From positions 90,216,805-90,280,804 of the forward strand of contig NC_088775.1 of assembly GCF_954871325.1 (NCBI RefSeq): a stretch of DNA of 64,000 nt, given 5' to 3'. A program made the position numbers and the translations under genes. Origin of the DNA: Gordionus sp. m RMFG-2023. Lineage: Eukaryota; Nematomorpha; Gordioida; Chordodea; Parachordodidae. The notes beneath the pieces are model-generated. The model had not been told where the DNA came from and searched no databases. It saw only the letters and a program-made list of their open reading frames with translations. Every line of letters begins with the position of its first letter. Positions within the stretch are counted from its first letter, which is position 1. Shown one piece after another: positions 12,690 through 23,221 of the stretch.

Positions 12690-13040
12690 ATTTGAGATGG
12701 CGCCTAGAGGCTTCCGGTTTTGGGTTCGGTTCCAAACTCGGTTAAAGTAATCGAAATATTTTAATTCTTTTTCGGAAGATTATTTTTCGAGAATGCTCAA
12801 AACAAGATTTTTGATCTGTGATTAAAATCCCCCCCCCCCCAAAAAAAAAATCCTATTCTACATTTTGGGATTTTTTCAAACTCGGCACAAAAAGTTTAAA
12901 TATCGGATATAGCATTATTTGCTATCGGTTCGTAAAACTTTCTGGAACCTGATCCTATAAATCTTTAAATTGAGCTTTGGTTCTGGGTCCCTAGATTTGG
13001 CCCATTTCCGGTTTTAAATTTCGGTTAACGCCTTATTCAC
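12690..13040. repeat. GGTTC-rich block with a 12-C run, possible decayed DNA element
   Basis: Repeated words such as 'ttccggtttt', 'ggttcggttcc' and 'ttggttctgggtccc' appear on both strands around a run of 12 C at 12,829-12,840. Similar words recur at 16,030-16,160 and 16,500-16,580. hAT elements often have such subterminal repeats, but I could not define ends. Confidence 0.3.
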
Positions 13041-13687
13041 AGCTAGCGCGAATTAGCGGCCATGTTTACAAAATATGCACAAACTGTGAAATTAAGGGTA
13101 AGATTAATAAAAAAAAAACTAATCCTCATAATTTAGTCTCACGGATGAAATCACTTTAACCTAACTAACGATAAGCATTGATTGAGCACACTACGTTTCC
13201 AGACTCTCGACCCTGACAGAGATTTAAATAATCAATTCCGCAATATCATAGAAAGAAATATTATCTTTAATCGATTTATATAAATCTACATCCAATATAA
13301 ATATGTATTAAATTGTGCGATAACTATACATTTATCTGATTTTTTTTAACAATAAATATTAATTTGATAAAGTTAATATTAATTTCATAAATTTGATTAA
13401 TATATTATATAAATATGGATTAAAAAAAATTATTTTAAGGTAAGGGTCATCAAAAATAATTTTTAGGGAGGGGAAGGGGGGTGGAGAAGCAAAGAAAAGA
13501 TTTGTTAAGTCTCCGCGAATTATAATCAAACTATAAATGGCGCGTGGGGTCTAAAATTATATGATTAAAAAAATGACGAAGAATCATTTTATAATAAACA
13601 TATTTATGACAAGGGAACACGTTTTTTTTTCTGATACCTAGATTATCCCAATATAAAATGTAACTTATTCTTAGAACTATCAATTAA
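13041..13687. other. Intergenic DNA downstream of the GPCR gene
   Basis: AT-rich with a G-rich patch near 13,468-13,485. No AATAAA on the minus strand is obvious within about 150 bp of the GPCR stop, so the 3' end of that transcript is not located. Confidence 0.3.
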
Positions 13688-15109
13688 CTAAGAGGAACAT
13701 AAGCTCGTTATCTTCTTGCACAGAACTCTACAGTAACGGTAAAATGCTTTAAACCAGGAAAATATGTCTGGAAATGGGGGAATGGTACTTTTCAATCTTG
13801 GACACACGATCAAAAAGGCAAACGAATTGAGGCAAGGTTTGATGAGTTCCAGCATATTTACGATATCTAGACTATTGTAAAATATCGATTCCTGTAAACC
13901 ACTCTGCGGATTGGTCGGCGTAATAACGTCACGTGGATGCAAGGTAGCCTCTACAATTTTAATCGTATAAATTACGTTCATGACGGAAATTGGAATGATG
14001 CATAAAATGTGCAAGCCCGCCGCGACTATCAACAAGACTGTCAGCCAAAATTCCTCTTCCAAAATGGCGGGGATCTTAAATAATCCTCCCGCGCTTTCCG
14101 TCGAAGTCTGAGAATCGCCTTTACAGATGTTGCGGATATTGTTGCTGCCTAAGGTGCCAAAGGTCACCCTAAAAATGACCACGTTAAATATGGACGTCGA
14201 AATGGGGTGTACCTTACCGCTCGGAAAAACTTGTATCGTGAACGGTTGAGTTTTTCGAGTGTTTGCTAATTTTAATACGGTTAATAGCACGCTCAGCGTG
14301 AGAAAAAGCAATACCACGGTGGGTATCAGGGATAACAATAATTCCCTTATAAAGGAATACGCCTTATAAACTGGGCTCCAACCATATGTTCGAACGCGTT
14401 TATAGCGCCCAGAACAATTAGAGGTGATGTAAGGAATTTCTGGTTTTATAGATTCCAGCAGAAATGGATGGCCCTCATAATTGAGAGTGGTGTTAACATT
14501 ATTATCGCGATATGCAGGGGGCAATGATTTATTGAATAAAGGTATATCATATACTAGAGTTCCAGAAATATTCGCTGCGTCTAGCGATCTAGCTAAATGC
14601 GATTTGTCTACGCAAGCGTTCGTTACTTCGTACCAATGGGTGATTGGTAAGCAAAGCGCCAAGGTAAATACCACGACTAGTACTGGGCTGGTCTTGAACA
14701 ATTTGGTATTTCTCCAGGTCAGATATTTGGTGGTGAAGGACAAAATCAGGTAACGATCTATGGCCAGCAGCAATATGTTGAGCACCGATACCCTAGAAAA
14801 GAAGTTTTTGAGAACAAACGCGAACTTCGCCGTGAAAAATGTCCAGGAATAAGATTGGAAAAATGGTAATCCGAAAGCTTTGCCGTATTTATCCAGGATG
14901 GGATAAAAAATGATCAGGATGCTCAGGCATAAATCCCAAAACGTGGAATATTTGAGGAACCTATAGGCCTTGACCTTGAAACTCTGACACAGAAAACGCT
15001 TCAGTAAAATCGCGTTAAATACCAGGCCCACGCATAGGAATAGCGGTAGAATTATGCAATAAGTCACGTACTCGTATCTACCGATATTAAGATGGCTCCA
15101 ATCTATCAT
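13688..15109 (-). CDS. Class A (rhodopsin-like) GPCR, orphan, probably peptide-type
   Basis: A 473-residue intronless seven-helix receptor at the plasma membrane, expected to couple ligand binding to a heterotrimeric G protein. Approximate helices: TM1 16-37 (N32), TM2 52-72 (D59), TM3 92-120 ending in an intact DRY (118-120), TM4 141-160, TM5 252-280 (P263), TM6 353-376 (C370 and P373, with the usual W replaced by I) and TM7 411-437. A long second extracellular loop (161-250) carries four N-glycosylation sequons (N180, N193, N206, N231). The third intracellular loop is about 70 residues. The tail has C460, C464 and C471 as possible palmitoylation sites. Unusual points: the conserved TM3 disulfide cysteine is absent, and NPxxY is replaced by NSFAF (428-432). 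The DRY, helix pattern and loop layout suggest a peptide (FMRFamide-like) receptor, but the ligand is inference. GC content is well above the flanks. The ATG at 15,109 is the only one that precedes TM1. Confidence 0.88.
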   Translation of the reverse strand: MIDWSHLNIGRYEYVTYCIILPLFLCVGLVFNAILLKRFLCQSFKVKAYRFLKYSTFWDLCLSILIIFYPILDKYGKAFGLPFFQSYSWTFFTAKFAFVLKNFFSRVSVLNILLLAIDRYLILSFTTKYLTWRNTKLFKTSPVLVVVFTLALCLPITHWYEVTNACVDKSHLARSLDAANISGTLVYDIPLFNKSLPPAYRDNNVNTTLNYEGHPFLLESIKPEIPYITSNCSGRYKRVRTYGWSPVYKAYSFIRELLLSLIPTVVLLFLTLSVLLTVLKLANTRKTQPFTIQVFPSGKVHPISTSIFNVVIFRVTFGTLGSNNIRNICKGDSQTSTESAGGLFKIPAILEEEFWLTVLLIVAAGLHILCIIPISVMNVIYTIKIVEATLHPRDVITPTNPQSGLQESIFYNSLDIVNMLELIKPCLNSFAFLIVCPRLKSTIPPFPDIFSWFKAFYRYCRVLCKKITSLCSS

Positions 15110-16260
15110 ACTAAAAAATTATATTTACCAAAAATATTTATCTTAAATTCAATATTTCTTTGTAATTTAGATATATACAAAAATAACAAAAATTTGAAAA
15201 AGGGTTAAGATTTACATCTTATTTACTTAGTAAATGGAAAGAAAAAATGATTTTAGAGATTATACAGTATAAACCTAAATTTTTTGGGATTAATTTCGGC
15301 AGGGGAATGAATTGCCAGCCAATAAATCGATAAAAACTATTATACGTTTAAAAAAAATCATTAAATTTTTATAGATTTTTAATTAAAACATTTCTGTTTT
15401 TTTATGCTGGTAATATAGTAATATACACCATACCATGTTCGTTTTCTCTTCATAATTAATTAATGATATATAATAGAATTACTAATCTATGTTTTTTTTT
15501 AAAAAAAAATGTGTAATTTACATGAGCACGAATATAACGAGTGGGAGGTAAAAATTTTAGGATGAATTGTTTTCTATAAGAATTTAATTCCCTAAAATTA
15601 TATGATTAAAAAACAAAAAAAAACACTCATTTATTAAAATCATTAATAATAAAATAATGATTTTTTTTTAGGGGTAGGGTTTTAAAACGACTCCAACTCA
15701 AAATTTAAATTTTATATTTTTCTTCACCTTAAAATAATGATGGTTTATAACAACCAATTTACGTCAATGATATTTTATATTTTAATTATTTATATATTAT
15801 TTATATATATTTTTTGTTCTTTTAAATTTTTTTTTTCTCTCGAGAAGAAGAATCCATATAAATTTCTTCGCTTAATTATATATGCACGATAGTGCGTTCT
15901 TATAAAAAAAAATATATATGACAAATCATCTTAAATAATTATACCAAAATATATTTTTTAAAAAAATGTCGAAATCATTAATTTTTTAATCTTTCCCTTC
16001 GAATTATCCTTAAAGGTTCGCGACATTGAAATGTCAGAATTGGCGCCTTAAACAAAAAATGGTGGTTCCAATTTCCGGTTTTGGTATCCATAAATTTTTT
16101 TTAAAAAGAAAAGAAAACGATTTCTAGTTCCGGTTCTTATATTTGAGGCGACTCCGAGAGGTTACAGCTGTTTTCCAAACTCCGGAAATAACTGTCAATG
16201 TAAATAGTCAGTTACAAAATTTAGTTCATTAGGGGGGAAGATTTCAGCTTTATTTAGGGG
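15110..16260. other. AT-rich intergenic DNA upstream of the GPCR gene
   Basis: No second exon or recognisable promoter element could be supported. The part from 16,030 to 16,160 contains 'ttccggttttgg' words like those at 12,690-13,040. Confidence 0.3.
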
Positions 16261-16261
16261 A

Positions 16262-16430
16262 TAGTGTTGTTTAACGGCTCGAGTTAGCCATTTTAAAATT
16301 AGGATTTTATCACAAAATAATATTACGCACGCCTCAAGATTCCGCTAATAGATGTCCAAACCTTCCCTACGATCTTACGAGCGAAATCTCAAAGTTCGCG
16401 TAATATTTTTTTTTGACTAAAATTTAGGGG
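16262..16430. mobile_element. hAT-type MITE, family A (right end lost)
   Basis: Starts TAGTGTTGTTTAACGGCTCG and carries the family A middle ('agatgtccaaacctt', 'cgagcgaaat'), then breaks off at a 13-G run (16,427-16,439). The right terminal repeat is missing. Confidence 0.6.
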
Positions 16431-16847
16431 GGGGGGGGGTGGGAGGGGGGTTATCAGAACTTAACAACGAATTTCATAAATACTCTTTTAAGGGCGGTTT
16501 AGATTCCAAAATATTTCGAAGAAGATTTTGTTTCCGGTTTCTTATACTAGAGCCGATTATGATAGTTCCGAATTCGAATTCCGAATCTGCAAGTTTTAGC
16601 AATGTAAAAACTGTTAGAAAAAATTTTAACGAGCAGATGTCTATTTTGTAATTTATTATTTCAATTTTTTTTTAAAAATTAAATAAATATTAAAATAAAT
16701 TTTTAGTGCACCTTATCCATAGTTTTTTTTGTGGGATTTTTCTAAAGAGCACATTAAATTTAGAGATTAATTTTTTTTTGAATTCAGCTTTAAGATCAAA
16801 AGATTGATAATTTCTTTTATAATCCAATATATTTTTTATAGTTATAC

Positions 16848-17182
16848 CAATGACATATAATAATACCTAGACTGACTATGCATATGCATTAGAAAGCGTC
16901 GTTGAATACGAATCAGCTGGACCCGCCATTTTGGTAACCCATATAGCAATTATTCTCATATTAAAAAAACTATAATTAAATTGGTAACTTGCTCCCTTAT
17001 TATTTCGATGATCAGGCAATTCTTTATAAAGTTTGAGTCAAGACATAGGAATAAATTGGCCTTCTCGTTTTAAAATATTTAATAATGATACGGGTAATCA
17101 AAATGGCGTCGCCAGCTGTTTTTCATTTGATGTACACTTTTAATGAATGCGTCGTCAGTCTAGGTATTATTATATGTCATTG
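16848..17182. mobile_element. Long-armed MITE, family F (copy 2, best preserved)
   Basis: 335 bp. The left end CAATGACATATAATAATACC is matched at the right by its inverse GGTATTATTATATGTCATTG. The inverted arms continue inward for well over 100 bp with interruptions ('cctagactgac', 'cagctggacccgccatttt'). It is non-coding. AGTTATAC occurs just left of the element and again 4 bp beyond the right end, which may be a displaced 8-bp duplication. Confidence 0.75.
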
Positions 17183-18539
17183 AGTTAGTTATACAGAAAT
17201 CAAAAAATAAAATTTTTTTTTGATATCAAATTTATTATTATTTTAGCGAAAAATAATTATTAAGGTGAGGATTTAAGGATTATTTAAATTGCGATATACA
17301 TTTATAATGGCTAAATTAATAAAATTACAATTAAATGCCGCCGAAACAAGATGTTGCTACCAACTAAATCATTCACGAAAATAAATAAGACAAACGCATC
17401 GCTAATTTTGCTTCAAAATTTTTAGTAAAACGATACGACATATTTTCTAGATGACCAGTCCATCTCTGCCTAGTTCCCGTAAGTGCATGACATTATATTG
17501 CCTTTGGCCTACGCTTGTTATATTTTATAAGGTTATATTCAAAACGCTATTTGAATATTATGTTTGTCTTTACAATATTATAATTTTCCTACATTTAATA
17601 TTACAATTATTAGAAGGTCAATTGAAATTGAATAATTATAGAAGTTAATTGTAATAATTATAAAATAGTATATATATATATATAGAGAGAGAGAAATTCA
17701 AGATCCAAAAACTATGAATCTCCAATAAAATTTTATTGGGCTAAAAATTATATTTAATTGTAGAAAGAATTTTTGTAACAATTTTGAATGTCATATGTTT
17801 GTAGTTTTTTTGGGGGGTCCGATTAAGATTTTAGCTAAAATGATATTATGTAAGCGGTCAAGATTTGACAAATAGATGCCCAAGCATTTCTGTCAGTCAT
17901 GAGCAAAATATGCTTGCTTAATGTTATTTTGGTTATAATCATAATCCGACTCGAATTGGCCTCTCATATTTGCTTATTATGAGTTTTAAGGTTAAAATTC
18001 CCGGAGTTAGATATTTTAGTTTAGCCTTAGTTCAAAAAACTGATACAAACGGAAAATGTAAAATAAAGGTTAAAGGCTTATATAAAATATCTCATTATAT
18101 ATTATTAAGTTAAACTTAAATATATATAAAAGAATTTGTAAAATCTAACCTTGATATCTTCCTTATATTTTAATTCCCATCATTTAAGTTCAAAAATATA
18201 GAGAGGGTCATTAAAATAAAATGTCTTAATTTTATATAATATACATATATATTTTAATGATTAATATAATATATTGTATATAAATCCTTTTTTTTTATTA
18301 TTAAATAAGCTAATTAAAATAATGAAATAAAGAAAATAAGATATAAAATTTAATAAAATTATGATTTAAGGTCTTGTTTCTCGTTAAAATCAAATGATGT
18401 TACTTTGTTTTTATATGCGAAAAAAAGAGGTCATAAATATATAATGAGTGATAATAATTTAAAAAAGGCATGATAATTGGTTCATTCCCTTATTATTATT
18501 ATGAGTAATAAAAAAAAATTCAAGGGACATTAAACATAT
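17183..18539. other. AT-rich intergenic DNA
   Basis: No gene supported. The 65-codon frame at 17,451-17,648 is hydrophobic but low-complexity toward its end and lacks context. A (TA)n(GA)n tract lies near 17,670-17,693. Confidence 0.3.
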
Positions 18540-18900
18540 ATATTTAACACCTGGCTTCAGTGACTAATATAATCCTAAAATAGAGATAGAAATCTGATTC
18601 GATTCAAATCTCTATATGGCTTCATTCTGATATAAATATTATTTTACTCGCCGTTATCCACTCTCCTGGATCTTGGCCTAATCTAAACCCCATATGTGAT
18701 ACCAACTTCTAGTATTTTGCTTGGGTCGTTCAGTCACAAACATTAAGGGAAAAAAATATGGGATGATTCCTCTGAAACTCACTTTGCAATAGATTCCCAA
18801 CATTCGAATGCGAACCTCTTAACGAATAGCCCAACATTAACCGGATCTACTTTCTCTCCGTTTGGCCTGATAGAAACTTTTTATTTACCATTCATCTGAT
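18540..18900 (+). mobile_element. Tc1/mariner transposase C-terminus, decayed
   Basis: Short peptides on the plus strand resemble the end of Tc1-type transposases. Near 18,657 a frame reads HSPGSWPNLNPI, like the conserved 'SPDLNPIE' stretch. About 100 bp later another frame reads GMIPLKLTLQ, then IPNIRMRTS after a stop, like the 'W..IP...LQ.L..SMP.R' end of the family. The pieces are in different frames with stops, so this is a pseudogene fragment. No terminal inverted repeats were found. Confidence 0.45.
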
Positions 18901-19910
18901 TGTTGCCAGCTCATCAATTCTATTTCGTATCATGAAGTTTTATACGACTAAATTTAGTATTCTCCCCTTTTTAGTGTAAAATTTATGTTAGATTTGTTAG
19001 GAACCATTATGTCTGTTAGCTTACAACTCTGCCAACTTCTATTAGCAGAAGTAATCAATCTTTAATATCTTATTGCAAAAATTTTTTTTTTCTGTGACAG
19101 GAAAACATCCCTGTGATTGTAACAGTTGAAAATTCCAATTATATTTTACCTATTTTTTTTCATGTTTTTTATGTTTATAAAAACATGTTTATTTCGTTTT
19201 TTTTCGGATTTTTTTTTAAAAACCTTATCTCCACATATATTTAGTAATATTTATTAGTTTTATAAAAATTAAATAACCTAAATTTAATAGCCTAATCATT
19301 GTATATGACATCTTAATAAAATTAAAATTTTAATTGTCACTTAATATTAAAAATAAACTTTTAAAGCTCCTAATTTTTTTTTAATATGTATTATTTTTAT
19401 ATTTTTTATTAATTATTAATTAAGGTCTAAATAAATCGTTAAATAATTATGTTAATTTGCTAAGAAAATTATTTTTTATATTAATTATTAATTTATAATT
19501 TTTGATCTCAATTTTTTTTTTCTTATTTATAAAACCTTCACTTTAAAAACGCTTTAATTCGGAAGCGTTTATGCGCCGCGGTTATTCTTCGAATATTGTA
19601 TGGTCCCATATTGGACGCTATTTTTTTTGCTTTAAAAAAACTTATAGTTTCCGTTTTATTTTGTCGCTCTTTATTTGTTAAAAATATTCGAACCAGGCGT
19701 TTTGTAGAAAAAACACCTCACGTCACATGTCACAGCGATGTCATATAATGGCCCTAACATAAAAAATTAGATTTAATACATAGGAGACACATATTTATCC
19801 CCATTTTTAATTTAATTTAAGAAGGGGGAATTAAAATAAACCTATACCTATGATCTAATTTTTAATTTTGTTCGCGAACATGATTGGTGTGCGTTTTAAT
19901 AGCGTAAAAT
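18901..19910. other. AT-rich intergenic DNA
   Basis: Nothing coding or repeated could be supported in this stretch. Confidence 0.3.
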
Positions 19911-20182
19911 CTTCTCTTCTCTTCTCTTCTCTTCTCTTCTCTTCTCTTCTCTCTCTTCTCTTCTCTTCTCTTCTCTTCTCTCTCTTCTCTTCTCTTCTCT
20001 TCTCTTCTCTTCTTCTTCTCTTCTCTTCTCTTCTCTTCTCTTCTCTTCTTCTTCTTCTCTTCTCTTCTCTTCTTCTTCTCTTCTCTTCTTCTCTTCTCTT
20101 CTCTTCTCTTCTCTTCTCTCTTCTCTTCTCTTCTCTTCTCTTCTTCTTCTCTCTCTCTTCTTCTCTTCTCTTCTCTTCTCTT
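19911..20182. repeat. (TTCTC)n microsatellite, about 270 bp
   Basis: Pentamer CTTCT/TTCTC array with scattered unit-length changes. Long ORFs cross it on both strands (poly-RRE/K and poly-SL) only because the array lacks stops. Those ORFs are not genes. Confidence 0.95.
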
Positions 20183-20284
20183 TTTTTAAAAATTATCTCT
20201 AGATATTTAACCTTAATAAAGGCCACCATCTTACCATATGTTTTTACACATCAGTCATCGAAAGAAAAAACCTGAAAATTTTTA

Positions 20285-20357
20285 CGTTCCTTACAGGGAT
20301 TGAACCTGGGACCTTTTGTTTCCAAGCATATATCACAACCAACTAGGCCACCCCGGT
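20285..20357 (-). tRNA. tRNA-like sequence (pseudogene or SINE head), Ser-GGA-like loop
   Basis: On the minus strand an A box (TGGCCTAGTTGG) is followed at tRNA spacing by a B box (GGTTCAATCCC), with the loop TTGGAAA between them. The T arm pairs for four of five bases, but the anticodon stem is broken and the acceptor ends (ACCGGGG and AAGGAAC) do not pair. It can be transcribed by Pol III in principle but will not fold into a working tRNA. A dead tRNA gene or the head of a tRNA-derived SINE fits. No SINE body or A-rich tail is obvious next to it. Confidence 0.55.
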
Positions 20358-20844
20358 GACAACTAATAATATTCTCAAATAATTTTAAAAAAATTTTGGA
20401 AAATTTTTTTTTATATGGAGTTCAAGGTAGAGAAAGTGTGTATTTATGAGTTTCTAAATCTTTTTCGCAAAAAATATTCCCCCCCCCCCTTTCCCCTCAC
20501 AAGGAATTTAATTCCCTAAACAGAAGTTTTTCGTTAATATATATGAACAATAATGTTGCGCCGATGTGCCAACTTGTCAATCAAAATATATTTTAAAAAA
20601 AACATCAATTACTTTACTTTTTATATTATTCGCGCCTCCCACCCAGTGACGCTAAACGCTACTTTTAAAAGTATCGGACGCTATCGCTATAGTTTTATAA
20701 TACCATAAAAATTAGCGTGAGATTTTAAAATGGCGATATACAGAATTTCGAAAGCAACTAGTAATATTGAATTTTTTTTTACAAAATTATATATCCAATA
20801 AATCTAACTAAGCATTAACAATACTAATTAAATTAACAAAAATA
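20358..20844. other. Intergenic DNA
   Basis: Contains an 11-C run at 20,479-20,489. No gene or element identified. Confidence 0.3.
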
Positions 20845-21010
<166 letters not shown>

Positions 21011-21735
21011 AGCATTATTTTAATATTGTTTAGAAAAAAAAAACCATGTTACCCCACAAGATGTGAGAACCCTTGACGTAGGATTGCTAGCAGTATATGG
21101 GTTATCGGTTTAGACTTTGCCAATTTTTTTTGGCTCAGGCTAAAACAGTCAAAAATTTATCGCCCTTCAACGTTCCGTAAGATATTCCTACCCTACCCTT
21201 AATTACTATTCATTTATTAATATTAAACATATATATATTTATTTATATATCAGTCAATTCGGTTTATTTGACCTGGTCAAAAACGGGCAAATACTCTAAA
21301 ATATTATTTGGTGGAATAAATTTATTTTATTTAATTAACTAATATGTATTTAAAGCTTGGGTATCAATCTTATTAGGTTACAATTTATGATTTAGTTATA
21401 ATTTTATATTTTTCATATTTTAAAAATATTAGAATTTCAATTTTAAAATTTAGAAATAAAAGGAATTATTTCTCATTATATAATTTGATTTGGGATCTCA
21501 ATTACATAAATAATATTAATTTTGATAAAACATGGTTTGAGAAAATTACTACTCTAATTCATATTACATCATGTTACAATTATCCACACAAAAAATGGGG
21601 ATAAACCATTAGAATGTAGGAGTAAAAATACAAATAAGCAAGAAAAATTCTGGAATCAGCTGTTTTGAAGAAGTTGGATATTTGTCCGAAAGAAATCGCA
21701 AACCAAATTTAAATAAAAGGAAATAAAAATTAGCA
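21011..21735. other. Intergenic DNA
   Basis: Short unique sequence near 21,050-21,190 with ordinary composition but no supportable frame. The rest is AT-rich. Confidence 0.3.
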
Positions 21736-21739
21736 ACAA

Positions 21740-22370
21740 CCAAAATGAAATTCAAAAATAAAAATTTATATGTAAAAAAATGAAATACAAATATATTAAA
21801 ATGGAAATGCAAGAAATACAAATATAAAAAAATGGAAATGTAATATATATAAAAAGAAATGAAATACAAATATAATATAATGGAAATGTAATATATATAA
21901 AAGAAAAATGAAAAGTGAAATACAAATATAATAAAATGGAATGTAATAAAAAGAAATGAAATACAAATAAATAAAATGGAAAAGTAATATATATATAAAA
22001 AAAATGAAAAAAGAAAAAAAATGTAATTGAATGGAAATGTAATATATATAAAAGAGAAATGAAAAATGAAATACAAATATAATGAAATGTTAATATATAT
22101 TTTAAAAAAAATGAAAAAAATATATATTAAAATGGAAATGTAATATATATATATATATAAAAAATTCAAATATAATAAATGGGAAATGTAATACATTTAA
22201 AAAAAAAATAAAATACAAATGTAATAGAATGGATAAAAAATGAAATAAAAATATATTAAAATGGAAATGTAATATATATATATTTAAAAAAATGAAATTC
22301 AAATATAATAAAATGGAAATGTAATTTATTTAAATAAAATAATGAAATACAAATAATATGAATACAAATA
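21740..22370. repeat. Irregular minisatellite of 'atggaaatgtaatatatata' type
   Basis: About a dozen degenerate units of 40-65 bp, each with 'aaatggaaatgtaatatat' followed by 'aaaaatgaaatacaaatata'. Units vary in length and merge into each other. The long hydrophobic minus-strand ORF across it (Tyr/Phe/Ile repeats) has the repeat's periodicity and is not a gene. Confidence 0.8.
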
Positions 22371-22439
22371 AAAAAATATTTTATTTTTAATTTAATCAAG
22401 CCTAGATATTTATTTTATTTTTATTTTTTTATATATAAA

Positions 22440-22740
22440 AAAAAATTTCGGTCCGACTCGGGATTTATATTTTCAGGGCCCAACCCGGCCCGGCCTAACC
22501 CGGCCCAACCCGGCCCGGCCCAATCCAACCCGGCCCGGAACATATTTTTTTTTAATATAATTTTTTAAATTTTTTTATCGATAATCATGGCGATTTAAAA
22601 ATATTTGGTCTTAAAATATTTGATCTTAAAATATATGCCTCAGCCCGGCCCGGGTATTTTTAATAAAATATCTTCTACCCGGCCCCGTATTTATTCTTAG
22701 AAATTCGGGAATCGCAAATGGTACTTTCTAAACCCTGACC
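22440..22740. mobile_element. GC-ended MITE, family E (copy with expanded CCCGGCC block)
   Basis: CCCGGCCC-rich repeats at both ends (22,475-22,540 and 22,635-22,690) around an AT-rich core containing 'taatcatggcgattt' and 'tatttggtcttaaaat', which also occur in the copy at 37,497-37,752. The left GC block has expanded as a short tandem array. Confidence 0.55.
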
Positions 22741-23221
22741 CCTTTTTTAATCATTTCGCTGAAAATAATATTTAGCATATTATTATTAAATTATTACCTT
22801 ATAATTAGTTTATTTATTTATTTTTTTTAGAAATTTGGCTCATAAAAACTATGAATTCTTCCAAAAATTTTTTAAAACTTCAATTTCAATTTCAATTTTA
22901 ATTTTTTTTATATTTATATTATTATTATTATGTATTATAAAAAATATATTATGCTGAGATAGGCTCAAAAAAATTTGAAAAATTACAAATGTTTAAAAAA
23001 AATAAATGAATGTAAACAAAAAATGAAATGAAATGAAATAGATATTACAGGAAGAAGGTGGGGCGAGGGGGGGTGGATTGGGGGGGGGGTTATAATAAAT
23101 TTTGTAATTTTTAATATAAGCATACAAATACAAAGCTCGATTTACTAATAAATTAATAATTACCCACCCCAAAAAACGCGTTATAAAGAAGCCAATTAGT
23201 TCTTATAATATTAATCATTTT
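22741..23221. other. Upstream region of the DUF229 gene
   Basis: AT-rich, with a G-rich stretch at 23,057-23,089 (a 10-G run at its end). No TATA or initiator element can be singled out in this composition. Confidence 0.3.

Noticed and set aside
14481-14753. 90-codon ORF antisense to the GPCR
   Set aside because: Shadow of the receptor's coding strand; the receptor frame explains the sequence.
19855-20275. Long ORFs on both strands rich in Arg/Glu and Ser/Leu
   Set aside because: They are translations of the (TTCTC)n array, which lacks stop codons in several frames.
21609-22302. 195- and 66-residue hydrophobic ORFs resembling membrane proteins
   Set aside because: They follow the periodicity of the degenerate minisatellite and have no other signal.
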